DNA of 64,000 nucleotides. It comes from Flavobacterium sp. 1355. GTDB taxonomy: Bacteria; Bacteroidota; Bacteroidia; Flavobacteriales; Flavobacteriaceae. The stretch is taken from assembly GCF_017833415.1 (NCBI RefSeq), contig NZ_JAFICC010000003.1, positions 124,001 through 188,000 of the forward strand, in the 5' to 3' direction. Positions 17,959 to 27,300 of the stretch are shown one piece after another. How positions within the stretch are numbered: position 1 is the first letter of the stretch; every line of letters begins with the position of its first letter. Below the pieces are notes generated by a model that had not been told where the DNA came from, searched no databases, and saw nothing but the letters and a program-made list of their open reading frames with translations. Both the position numbers and the translations under genes were made by a program.

Positions 17959-18537
17959 ATGAAAGCAGTTATTCTCTTAGCAACCCTCAAAAATAAGGGA
18001 TGCTCCAATACCGAGACTCTTACCGAATTTCTTGGCACTTATCTCACACAACAAAATATTGATTTTGAGATTATTAAACTTGCCAATCATCATATAGTTC
18101 CCGGATCTTATACACATATGGATGTTAAAGACGACTGGCCGCAAATTTATGAAAAAATCCTTGCTGCCAAAATTATATTATTTGCAACGCCAATCTGGTG
18201 GAACAGTCATTCGTCTGAACTGCAACGATGTATAGAACGGCTTGATGAAGTTTACGATATTATTTTGTCCGGAAAAGATTCGCCTTTGGACGGAAAAATA
18301 GGCGGTGTGATTGTGACCGGGGATTCTGATGGAGTTGAACATATTACAGGAAATATTGCTAACTTTTTCTGTTCGGTTGGCGTAACCGTTCCGCCTTATA
18401 CCTCGCTGGGTGTTATCTGGGAGGGGCATGCCAAAGATTCTAAGAAGACAAAATCACAACTATTAAGTTACTACAAACGTACTTATGCAGAAGATGCACA
18501 GGCAATGGCAGAATCTTTGCTAAAAGCGGCTAAATAA
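17959..18537 (+). CDS. Flavodoxin-fold NAD(P)H-dependent oxidoreductase
   Basis: A 192-residue protein of the NADPH-dependent FMN reductase/flavodoxin-like superfamily. The N-terminal phosphate-binding loop lies in LLATLKNKGCSNTETL (residues 6-21). FATPIWWNSHSS (about 75-86) is the typical flavin-contact loop, and VTGDSDGVEH lies in the second half. It should carry FMN and reduce small acceptors such as quinones, nitro compounds or flavins. It starts 7 bp after the Rieske-FAD gene, suggesting shared electron flow or a common stress signal. The substrate is not predictable. Confidence 0.88.
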   Translation: MKAVILLATLKNKGCSNTETLTEFLGTYLTQQNIDFEIIKLANHHIVPGSYTHMDVKDDWPQIYEKILAAKIILFATPIWWNSHSSELQRCIERLDEVYDIILSGKDSPLDGKIGGVIVTGDSDGVEHITGNIANFFCSVGVTVPPYTSLGVIWEGHAKDSKKTKSQLLSYYKRTYAEDAQAMAESLLKAAK

Positions 18538-18570
18538 TATCCTGAAATTAAGCAAATCAATAAACGGTTT

Positions 18571-19287
18571 ATGAACGCAAATGCTATTTTGAGAGACCTG
18601 TCAAACAGGAGTTTTCCTCTTCCCAAAAGAAGCTGGAAATATTACCAACAATGGAATAATACTGTTTTTTTGCATTGGATTGTTCCGGCAGAAAAAATTC
18701 AGGAATTGCTTCCGCCGGGACTTGAACTTGATACGTTTGAAGGTAATGCCTGGATTTCTCTCGTTGCATTTGACGTCAACAAAATGAGGCTTAAATACCT
18801 GCCTCCATTTCCTTTTGTTTCGAATTTTACCGAAATCAATGTGCGCACGTATGTCACAAAAGACGGAATCAGTGGTATATATCTATTTTCGATTGAAACA
18901 GATAAATTTATTGAAGTTCTCCTGACAAGAAGTTTTATCGGGATTCCGTATGTGAAATCCGAAATCAAAAAATCTAACGGAAAATTATCGTCGGCAAACA
19001 AGGCTCATGATTATTATCTGGATCTGACTTACCAGCGTATTGGCATTTCTAATGCAAAAACAGAACTAGATTACTGGCTTACAGAGCGTCATTGTTTATA
19101 TAATTATCAAAAAGAAAGATTCTACCGTCATAATATTCATCATAAAGAGTGGAATCTGGAAGAAGCTGATATTTCGGTCTGGGATATTAATTACAATTTT
19201 AATACAATATCGCTGAATATAAATCCGGACAAAATTCATTATTCCAATAAACTTGATGTTCTTTTATGGGGGAGGGAAATTGCTTAA
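18571..19287 (+). CDS. DUF2071 protein (YqjF-like)
   Basis: A 238-residue protein of the DUF2071 family, related in fold to acetoacetate decarboxylase-like proteins. Diagnostic segments are FLHWIVPAEKIQELLPPGLELD (about 31-52), AWISLVAFDVNKMR and the central NVRTYVTKDGISGIYLFSIE. No reaction is established for the family that I can rely on. It is the third gene of the redox operon, 33 bp after the flavodoxin-fold gene, and its stop lies 13 bp from the stop of the converging S41 protease gene. Length and start fit the family. Confidence 0.9.
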   Translation: MNANAILRDLSNRSFPLPKRSWKYYQQWNNTVFLHWIVPAEKIQELLPPGLELDTFEGNAWISLVAFDVNKMRLKYLPPFPFVSNFTEINVRTYVTKDGISGIYLFSIETDKFIEVLLTRSFIGIPYVKSEIKKSNGKLSSANKAHDYYLDLTYQRIGISNAKTELDYWLTERHCLYNYQKERFYRHNIHHKEWNLEEADISVWDINYNFNTISLNINPDKIHYSNKLDVLLWGREIA

Positions 19288-19300
19288 CGCCCAAAATAAA

Positions 19301-20671
19301 TTACTCGAATTCGTTTTTAATCAGAACAAAAGGATCTGCATTATTATAAATCGATTTTAATGGCAGTTCTTTTATAAAGATTTGTTTCTTTTTTGAATTT
19401 ATTGTTCCGTTTAAAGCCCTGCTCAGTAAAGTTTCTTCTGGATTTCCCATTGGAAAAATTTCCATTTCCTGAAGTTCATTCAGTTGAACAGAAGGATTTA
19501 TTCCCAAAGTATAATCGCCTTCGTTATTGGCGTTAAATAACTTATAAATAATCGGGTATAATATCCATCCGGGCTGATCTGGAGTTCTGTCATCCTTAAT
19601 TTCAAAACCGGCAGCGTCCTTGCCTACTGTTTTTTCTCCTATAGAAATCACATTCATAAAGGGCTTAAGGTTATTGAGGATAATTTCTGAAGCCGATGCG
19701 GTATGGCTTCCGCATAAAACATATACTTCCTGAATGGGCGGATGAACTGCTCTTAACTGCTCAAAACTAACCTGCAATTCGTTCATTTCTAAAGCTTCTG
19801 CAAAAGTTTTATGAACCAACCCACCGTTTTTATTTCCTTTAAATACAATAAACAAATCACCTGATTTAATGTTTGGAGCAAGAATTGTACTCAAAGCAGC
19901 TGCTGAAGAGACATCACCTCCTCCATTGTACCTTAAATCAATCACAATTTTGGTTACAGACTGATTTTTGAATTCATTAAAAATCTGCAAAAAAATACCT
20001 GCCAGTCCTATATCAAAATGCGGAATTTCTATATATCCGACTTTCTCACCATTTTGATTGATAACATGATATTTTACAGGCTGTGAAAAAGTAAATCCGC
20101 GGTTTATTTCTATTTGCTTGGCTGTAGAAAAACCTGATACAGAGGAGTATTCCTGTACTTCGAGTACTGTCTTGTCCGTAGAAGCCAAATCAGCATGTAA
20201 ATTCTCATAGTTTTGATTATTTACCAAAACTCCATTTATGGATTTTATAAACTGACCTCTCTTTAAACCAGAACGTTCTGCAGGAGAATCATTCAGTACA
20301 TATAAAATAACGGCATAAGCCTTATTTTCAAATTCAATAAAAGAAACATCAAATCCGTAATTGTTTCTAATGCTTTTAGGTGAAGTTTCTGGTAATAATA
20401 TATTTAGCGCATAAGAAAAACGATCATCTTTATGCAGTAACTGATCAAAATATATTTTTGGGTTTAAGGCTAAATCTGTATTTTCAGGGATCGTTTCGTT
20501 CCACAAATAATATTTTTTCATTTGTTCGTACATCCAGTTATTCACATATTGATTGGTTCCTTTGTCGTACTCAACCGGACTATCATCATTTTGGCAGGAA
20601 ACAAAAAATGTGAAAACAATAAGTAAACAACTTTTTATAGTAAAATGATATTTATTTGTGAATTCAAACAT
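19301..20671 (-). CDS. S41-family peptidase lipoprotein with PDZ domain
   Basis: A 456-residue C-terminal-processing-type serine protease. A signal peptide ends in FFVSC (C26), making it a lipoprotein. An N-terminal helical domain (about 38-100), a PDZ domain (about 105-195, with GLKRGQFIKSINGV) and the protease core follow. The Ser-Lys dyad is S326 in TASASEI and K351 in VGK; their 25-residue spacing equals that of Prc/CtpA. IDLRYNGGG (244-252) is the conserved core strand. It acts in the periplasm or at the surface, presumably trimming surface proteins. It is the last gene of a leftward run that includes a TonB receptor and surface lipoproteins, 30 bp after the preceding gene. Confidence 0.93.
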   Translation of the reverse strand: MFEFTNKYHFTIKSCLLIVFTFFVSCQNDDSPVEYDKGTNQYVNNWMYEQMKKYYLWNETIPENTDLALNPKIYFDQLLHKDDRFSYALNILLPETSPKSIRNNYGFDVSFIEFENKAYAVILYVLNDSPAERSGLKRGQFIKSINGVLVNNQNYENLHADLASTDKTVLEVQEYSSVSGFSTAKQIEINRGFTFSQPVKYHVINQNGEKVGYIEIPHFDIGLAGIFLQIFNEFKNQSVTKIVIDLRYNGGGDVSSAAALSTILAPNIKSGDLFIVFKGNKNGGLVHKTFAEALEMNELQVSFEQLRAVHPPIQEVYVLCGSHTASASEIILNNLKPFMNVISIGEKTVGKDAAGFEIKDDRTPDQPGWILYPIIYKLFNANNEGDYTLGINPSVQLNELQEMEIFPMGNPEETLLSRALNGTINSKKKQIFIKELPLKSIYNNADPFVLIKNEFE

Positions 20672-20701
20672 TAAAAATAAATTATACTGATTTGAAAAAC
20701 T

Positions 20702-21484
20702 TTAAAAAGAAAAGTAATCTGCTAAATTTAGAAAACCTTCTACACGGGCAAAACTATTATCTGCATTTGCTGTTTCTTCTAAAACAACCAAACCTGATTT
20801 GTTTTTTTGCATCACGGTGCGGAAAGCAATTCTTTTGCCGGGAACATAAGATTCGTTTGTTCCGTGTTTTACCAGTTCTATCTCAATAATGGGAGGCAGA
20901 CTGAACGTAAACTCTACAAATGAACCTGCATTATTTTTATTAATATTTTCAGAAACGCCCACAATCTCTCCGTTTATCTTTCTTATTATTGCATCAACCG
21001 GGCCATTATAACCTGTTTTAGAATATTGGTTAATTCCCGGAAAAATAAATCGGTATCCCGTTAAACCTGCTGCGCTCAAGGTGCCGGGTTTATTAGCGAC
21101 AGACATAAAATCTGAAACTAATAGATTTTCTTTCACGTAAAAAGAAAGGGTATCTACCGCATTTTGGCTGGTAAAGTTTTGAGAATACAAAAGCTTATTC
21201 GTTTTTTTATTGGTAATATTAACTGTTTTAATTTCATTATCATAAAATACAAACTCATAATCTTTTTCTACTTTCTTCATAAAAGCATCCTGCTTTTTAT
21301 CGGCTGTCACTATTTTATTATTTACCGATATTTGTATGGAATCCTGCAATGCGTTGTAGCCTCTTATCACTATTTTGCCTGCTTTTTGTTCCTGATAAAA
21401 TGGTAGTAATTCGTCGTTGGCACACGAGGTAAGTAAAAAAGTGGCGATAAAAAAAAGAATTACTACTTTGACTAAATTATCCAT
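20702..21484 (-). CDS. Lipoprotein of unknown function (260 aa)
   Basis: The signal peptide FFIATFLLTSC gives lipidation at C21. The mature protein has beta-rich sequence with a DALQDSIQISVNNK-like segment and a second part containing FEFTFSLPPIIEIELVKHG-type strands, suggesting Ig-like or beta-sandwich modules. There are no catalytic motifs. It sits between the T9SS-sorted protein and the S41 protease and is probably co-transcribed with them (62- and 30-bp gaps). A cell-surface binding subunit that works with the TonB receptor upstream is an inference from context. Confidence 0.75.
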   Translation of the reverse strand: MDNLVKVVILFFIATFLLTSCANDELLPFYQEQKAGKIVIRGYNALQDSIQISVNNKIVTADKKQDAFMKKVEKDYEFVFYDNEIKTVNITNKKTNKLLYSQNFTSQNAVDTLSFYVKENLLVSDFMSVANKPGTLSAAGLTGYRFIFPGINQYSKTGYNGPVDAIIRKINGEIVGVSENINKNNAGSFVEFTFSLPPIIEIELVKHGTNESYVPGKRIAFRTVMQKNKSGLVVLEETANADNSFARVEGFLNLADYFSF

Positions 21485-21546
21485 GAGTTGTACTTGTATA
21501 TTATTTTAATGATTTGTTTTAATAGAATCTGATTGTTTATTCTTTG

Positions 21547-22395
21547 TTATTCTTTTATGAATTTTAATTTCTGAACTGTTGTTCCTTCTTCAATAACCAT
21601 AAAATAAATTCCTTTTGACAGGTTACCAACCGAAACACCCGCTTCATCGTATTTTGATTGCTGAACTAAACTGCCGGTTGTGTTGTATATTTTTAATTTT
21701 GTTTCTTCTTTATCAAAAGTATCAGACAGGTGTAACTGCAAATAATCCTTTACAGGATTTTGTTTTAGGAGCGTTCCTCCATTTGCTTCTACGTCTTCTA
21801 AGCCTAATTTTTGAGCCGTAACCCACATTTTATCTATTTCATAACCTATGGAAAAACTTGGTGGGGTCAGTAAGGCAATGTAAACCTGCGCAAGTCCCAC
21901 GTAAGGAGAAATATCTACTACATAATCGTTAAATTCAACATCGAGCATTGTCCCTCTCGTAACATTTACATTTTTTACCAGAGTAAAAGAACCCGGAGCT
22001 GTGTCTGTTGTAGAAACATATACATATAAATCTTCTGTTTGTGCCCCATAGATTGCTTTCTGAACTGTCAGGTTTAACTCCATACTGCCTGCATAGTAAG
22101 ATAAATCTATTGCCGGAGCAACTGCCCAATTTTTTTGTGGACCCGGAAGATTTTGCCCATATTCTAATTCTATACTATAATCTCCAAGTATTTTATAAGT
22201 ACCGCCAACAATGGCACCATTCTCGTCTATCTGGATATTATTGCGTGCCCTCCAGCCATTACCATCCCCGTCCTCATCGATAAAACTCCAGTCTGATGCA
22301 TCTGAATCATCAAAATAATCTTCCCAAATGGTGAATTGCGCCGAGGCAGCTCCATATATAAATACAAAAAGTAATACAAGTAATTTTTTTTTCAT
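21547..22395 (-). CDS. Secreted protein with T9SS type A sorting domain
   Basis: A 282-residue protein. The Sec signal peptide is KKKLLVLLFVFIYGAASAQ. The central part (about 20-190) has the look of a choice-of-anchor J / MAM-like beta-sandwich: an opening WEDYFDDSDASDWSFID with many Asp, then strands such as DLYVYVSTTDT. The last about 75 residues are a type A sorting domain: LKQNPVKDYLQL, LKIYNTTGSLV, and the final GIYFMVIEEG...KLKFIKE. It is exported by Sec and then carried across the outer membrane by T9SS. No enzyme motif is seen, so binding or adhesion is likely. It precedes the lipoprotein gene. Confidence 0.88.
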   Translation of the reverse strand: MKKKLLVLLFVFIYGAASAQFTIWEDYFDDSDASDWSFIDEDGDGNGWRARNNIQIDENGAIVGGTYKILGDYSIELEYGQNLPGPQKNWAVAPAIDLSYYAGSMELNLTVQKAIYGAQTEDLYVYVSTTDTAPGSFTLVKNVNVTRGTMLDVEFNDYVVDISPYVGLAQVYIALLTPPSFSIGYEIDKMWVTAQKLGLEDVEANGGTLLKQNPVKDYLQLHLSDTFDKEETKLKIYNTTGSLVQQSKYDEAGVSVGNLSKGIYFMVIEEGTTVQKLKFIKE

Positions 22396-22412
22396 TTTTT
22401 AATGTTTAAAAA

Positions 22413-22537
22413 GAGACTGTCTGAAGAGTGAGAACAGTAGTATACCCAATTGCTACATGATGAGCAAATACCAACTGAAATATACTGACCTATTCTACTC
22501 TCAAAAAAAAACATAAACACACTCTTCAGACAGTCCC
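22413..22537. repeat. MITE-like element with long terminal inverted repeats
   Basis: Perfect 16-bp inverted arms GACTGTCTGAAGAGTG (22415-22430) and its complement (22520-22535), each with one more paired base outside a single mismatch, enclose 89 bp without an ORF. A-tracts of at least four bases flank both ends and could be a target duplication. The arm ends (GAGACTGTCT / AGACAGTCCC) recall termini of some Bacteroidota insertion sequences, from memory only. It lies between two genes of the surface block. The alternative reading is a large-loop hairpin terminator, since T5 follows the left arm on the minus strand. Confidence 0.5.
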
Positions 22538-22563
22538 AAAATATTATTTAATTTTTATGCTAA

Positions 22564-23862
22564 TTAAAAACCTGTGAACTTAGTCCAAGTGTTTGTCCAG
22601 TTAGCTTCTGTAGCAAATGCACCTGTTGCACCTGTGAAATTTAATGTACCATTATTAAAGAATGGTTGTGTTAAACTCCATGGAGTTGCAGGATTAGCAG
22701 TAGATGTAGGTGTACCAATTGCAAAAGTACCAGTAGGTAATACAACGTTTGTAAACCCGTGAACTGAGATACTGCTCCATAGAGAATTTGCAGGAACTGA
22801 AGGAGTTTCCCATCTGATACCTGTAACATATCCTGTAACAGTAGCGTTGCTAAGGTTGATTTCTCCTAATCTGCGTACGTGTATTGCATTTTCATAAAGT
22901 GCTCCGTCTGTAGCAGAAGCTACACCAATGATTGACAATTGAGAAATTGTAGGTCTTGTAATAGGCGTATTAGCAGATCCTGTTGCGTTGTTATCTAACT
23001 CAATACCATTAGAATCTGGGCTTCCACCGCTTGCACTGTGAGTAGAGTTTTTATCAGCAATAGAAATTGCTTTTGTAATAGTACCTCTGTACCCTAAATC
23101 AAAATCGAAGTTATCATCATCTGATGCAAAAGAAACTAAATGGCTTGCATTTACTGTTCCTCCAAAAAATTCGAATGAATCATCTCTTCCGTAAGATACC
23201 TGTACGTGAGCGATAGTTGTTCCACTACCAACTCCACCTAAAGTTAAACCATTGATTTCTACACCTGTTAAAGCATTTAAGATACGTCCTGCATACTCGA
23301 TACGAACATAGTTTAAAGCACCACCGTTGTGAGCATTATTTGTTCCTCCATAGTAAAAATCAGATACATTTGGCTGATCTCCCAAACCTTCGATAACGTT
23401 TGTAAATACACCAGTATTAGTTACGGCGTCTCCTAATATAACAACTCCACCAAAATCTCCAGGTGCAGCAACTGTAGTAGCATTTCCGTCTAATAATTTG
23501 TAACTAGTAAAGATAACTGGTCTGCTTAGAGTACCCTGAGCATCGATTTGACCTGTTTTTGTAACTACCAAAACTCCCGCTGCAACACCTGCTGCTAATG
23601 GTTTAGCTTTGATATAAGTACCTGGCTGTATTGTTAATTTAGCTCCGATTACACGAACAACTCCATCGATTTCCCAAACTCTGTCGTTTGTCCATGTAGT
23701 GTTTGTAGTAATGTTTCCGCTTACAGTTTGTACTGTTGCTGGGTAACCTGAGTAATCTGCGCTGGCAGATTTCATTGAGAACGACGAGTCAGTAGCTGCG
23801 TCATCGTTTTGACATGAGTTGAAGAACATAGTTGCAATTGCTAACAAAAAAACTTTTTTCAT
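22564..23862 (-). CDS. Outer-surface lipoprotein of right-handed beta-helix type
   Basis: A 432-residue protein. The signal peptide MKKVFLLAIATMFFNSC gives lipidation at C17, followed by QNDD, a typical surface-export tail. The mature part is Gly-, Thr- and Asn-rich with short strand-turn repeats: a LTIQPGTYIKAK rung, HNGGALNYVRIEYAGR, DDSFEFFGGTVNASHLV and DDNFDFDLGYRG. This pattern is seen in large parallel beta-helix surface proteins that often follow TonB receptors in Bacteroidota; such proteins are frequently mis-named multidrug transporter. Paired acidic residues in the DDSFEFFGG and DDNFDFDLG turns could bind metal. It probably partners the TonB receptor upstream. The ligand is unknown. 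Confidence 0.8.
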   Translation of the reverse strand: MKKVFLLAIATMFFNSCQNDDAATDSSFSMKSASADYSGYPATVQTVSGNITTNTTWTNDRVWEIDGVVRVIGAKLTIQPGTYIKAKPLAAGVAAGVLVVTKTGQIDAQGTLSRPVIFTSYKLLDGNATTVAAPGDFGGVVILGDAVTNTGVFTNVIEGLGDQPNVSDFYYGGTNNAHNGGALNYVRIEYAGRILNALTGVEINGLTLGGVGSGTTIAHVQVSYGRDDSFEFFGGTVNASHLVSFASDDDNFDFDLGYRGTITKAISIADKNSTHSASGGSPDSNGIELDNNATGSANTPITRPTISQLSIIGVASATDGALYENAIHVRRLGEINLSNATVTGYVTGIRWETPSVPANSLWSSISVHGFTNVVLPTGTFAIGTPTSTANPATPWSLTQPFFNNGTLNFTGATGAFATEANWTNTWTKFTGF

Positions 23863-24390
23863 GATTACTAATTTTGATTACCTTTGCTGCTGATTTTACA
23901 TCTGAGGTCGGTGGGGAGAGCAGCAAATTTTCTTCCCTCTGACCTTTCCTTTTTAGGTAAATTTTTTTAATAAGTTTTCCGTTTACCTGCCGGATACTTA
24001 TCCCTATAATTCATCTTTCATTTTTGGGGCGTAATGAAAGGGTCATTCCTTTTAAAATCAAAACAAACAATCAGTACTATTTTGAACGTGAAAACCTATT
24101 TACCATACTAATCTACTCTTGAGATTTGGATTTTTTTTGCAGATTTCTATCGTGATCATACCTTGTTGTTTGTGACAATTTTTCAAAGAAATTTATTTTT
24201 AAAAGCTTCTCTTAAGAAGAAGCATGACTTGTTTTATTTCTGTGCTGTTTTTTTAAGCTTTTGAAATCTTAACTTCTCATCTTTATATACATTAGACAAC
24301 AAAAGACAGAAAAATCACCACTAATTTTATCCTTAACCTTTTCTTAATTTTAACTAATCCTTATGTTAAAAATGAAGGAGTGAATGTTAA
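23863..24390. other. Long gap between TonB receptor and beta-helix lipoprotein genes
   Basis: This 528-bp gap holds a possible terminator of the receptor gene near 24195-24223. Nearer the lipoprotein gene are two hairpins: AGGTAAA/TTTACCT (23955-23961 and 23982-23988) and CTTTCAT/ATGAAAG (24015-24021 and 24034-24040). The latter two lie 93-180 bp upstream of the lipoprotein start and could sit in its leader RNA. No ORF of notable length was seen. Confidence 0.45.
24195..24223 (-). terminator. Possible terminator after the TonB receptor gene
   Basis: Six-bp arms GCTTCT (24205-24210) and AGAAGC (24218-24223) around a CTTAAG core, followed on the minus strand by TTTTAAAAATAAATTT. The stem is short and it lies about 170 bp after the stop codon, so this is tentative. 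Confidence 0.35.
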
Positions 24391-27300
24391 TTAAAAGGAA
24401 TAATTTATAGAGAAATTAAAGCTTCTTCCACTCCATGCTTTGAACAATGTTCTATCCAGATTTTCATCATATTTTTTTGTAGCTCCTGCTCCCAATGCTC
24501 TCTGATCTCTTGGATTTCCACCTGCTTCAAAAGGAACGATCTTAGAATAGCTATTGAAATTGTTATATGTTTCAATAACAGTGTCAAATAAATTTTTTAT
24601 ACCAAACTTCAATTCTATATCCTTTTCCTTACCAAGTTTATAACTCATCTGGGCATCAGTAATCGAATAAGGCATACGTATTTCTTCGGCATCATAATTA
24701 AAACCTACCAGAATATATTGATCTCCGATAGCATTATGTCTGATACTAAATCCTGCACGGTCTCCTATATAATCCAGACCTAAATTATAGTTGTAAGGCG
24801 CCTGTCCGTACAAAGGACGATTGGCTTCATAAAGACCTCCTGTACCATCGATTGCGGTATATCCGGTAACTTTGGTGTGGTTAAATGCTGCGTTACCGCA
24901 TAGGAAGATTTTCTTCAAAAGATCTCCTTCTCCCAGAAAAGATAAATTTTTATAAATTTCAAACTCTACTCCAAAAAGTTTGGCACTGTGCGAATTCATA
25001 TTATAAATAGTACGTGTAGCTCCATCTTCTCCAATCTGTGTCACACCTTCAATTGGGTCTTTAATGTCTTTTTGATAAATACCAAAAGATATAATCTCCC
25101 CTTGTGAAGGAAACCACTCTGCTTTAAAATCATAATTCTCTACTATAGTGGAAACAACTCCTCCTGTATAATTTAGAACCAATGCATTACGAACGGGGTC
25201 GTAATAAGGCATATTTAAACGTTCTGAAAACTGAGGACGCAGAACTGATTTATTATATCCTAATCTAAGATTTGTTTTACTTGTAGGACTTACGGTTAAG
25301 TTTACCGACGGAAGGTATTGCCATACATCATCATCTTTTTGTATCGTTTCAAAACTTCCTGAATTATCAGACTGACTGGCGATCTGTGTATATACATAAC
25401 TTTCTGCACGTAATCCCCATACTAATCGTACGTACTGACTGAATTTGTTGTCCAGCATTAAAAATGGAGAATGAACTTTTACGTCTCCTATATATTCATT
25501 ACCATATGTAGCAATTCTGTTCCACCCGAAACCGCCCCAACGATAATAAGAACCATCCAGCAATTGTGAAATTGGAAAGTCAATATTGGCTCTGTCTGTT
25601 CCCTGGCCGATAACAGTCAAAGCTGCTGACTCTTGCTGATTGGTTGCTTTTTTGTAAGTTCCGAAATAACCTGCCTTGATATTGTTTTTAAATGATTCAC
25701 TAAATTGAAAAGCATAATTGAAATTGATTCCAACATTATAATCTTTTTCGGTGTTATTGAAGTTTGATCTTTTAAATAAGTCGGGTGCAGCATTATATAT
25801 TTCGTGATAAAGCAATATGTCATCTCCAACTCTTTTTCTCAGACTTGTCATAAAAGTAGCATCCTTAGTATCTTTTGTTGTACCGGTATAAGCACCAAAC
25901 CAATTGATTTCCAGATTTTCAAAGCGATGATTTCCTTCTATTTTGTTTTGAATAAAAGTCTGATACACCGGATAATCTGTTTCTCTGGTATCCGGTAATT
26001 TTGTTCCATTTACAATATCAGTTGTAGCATCTTCCATTCTAAAGCCCGTAATTTGAGTTAACTGGTTGTCGTACATATGCATATAAGTATTACGAACCGT
26101 TATTTTATGCTTTCCGAACTGATAACCGGCATTCAGCATTCCGCCCAAAGTAGAATTGAAGCTGTAAGAAGCACCAGAATTTTTATAGCCATATTTTTTG
26201 AAAGTAGAATAACCATCTTCTGTTTCGGCAGTAAATTCTGTGTTCGGTTTATAACTTCCTCTTTCTGTATGGTCAATTTCTAATTTTTCTTGTGTGTTTT
26301 TGAAAATTGCAGAACCTACAAACCCAAATCTGTTATCGTTTTTTAATTCATACACTCTTCCAATAGAAAATTGCAGTGAAGTTCCAGGAGCTGCATATGT
26401 TTTGTAAGTGGTAAAATTATCTTGTGTAAATCTTTTTGACTGTTCTATAAACGGACCCGATTCTGCCTCTGTAGTCGGAACTTCAATAGTGGCTAAACCA
26501 GAAGGATAACCTCTTGTTCCATCATCAAATCCTAAATAATCATTATCCCCTTCCTGTTTGGTAAGACGATCTTCAAAAGTAGCCCTGCTGTTATATGAAG
26601 TCCCTATAGAAAATCCCATGAAATTTTTTCTCGGAATATCTTTTGTTTTTACCTCTACATATCCTCCCGCAAAATTGGCATTCATATCCGGAGTTGCATT
26701 TTTACTCACGATAATACTTTCTACCATTGCTGTAGGGATAATATCAAAATTAAACTGGTTCTGGCTCGGATCTGTACTTGGCAAATTCACACCATCCATT
26801 ACAGCCTGGTTCCAGCGTTCTCCCATCGAGCGTACTACAACATATTTATCATCGATTGTGGTTACACCAGTTATACGTTTTAATGTACTTCCTACATCTT
26901 TATCCGGTGTTCTGGCAATTTGCGCAGCCGAAATTCCATCAGAAAACTGAGCCGCTCTTTTTTGCTGTAATAACATTCCTTCTGTAGAAGCTGTCGCTTT
27001 CTGAAATGTCTGGGTAACGACAACTTCGTCCAGCGATTCGGCATCATCATTGAGCACAACATTAAGCACAATATTACTGGGTCCGGTAAGTTTTATATCA
27101 GTTATTTTTTGTGTTTGAAAGGATACGAAACTTACCTCTAGTGAATAAACGCCAAGTTCCAGATTAAACTCATAATTCCCGTCAGAATCAGAAACCGTCG
27201 CATTATTGGTTTCAACAATTCTTACCGTCGCGCCTGGTAATGGAAGACCGTTTTTATCAATAACTTTTCCGGAAATATTTCCCAGTTTTTTTCCCGTGCT

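Noticed and set aside
22413..22537. Plain rho-independent terminator
   Set aside because: Arms of 16 bp separated by 89 nt are too far apart for a normal terminator; kept as a MITE-like element with the terminator as alternative.
26558..26950. A 130-codon plus-strand frame opposite the TonB receptor
   Set aside because: It is antisense to the conserved plug domain; its apparent sequence is an echo of that gene.
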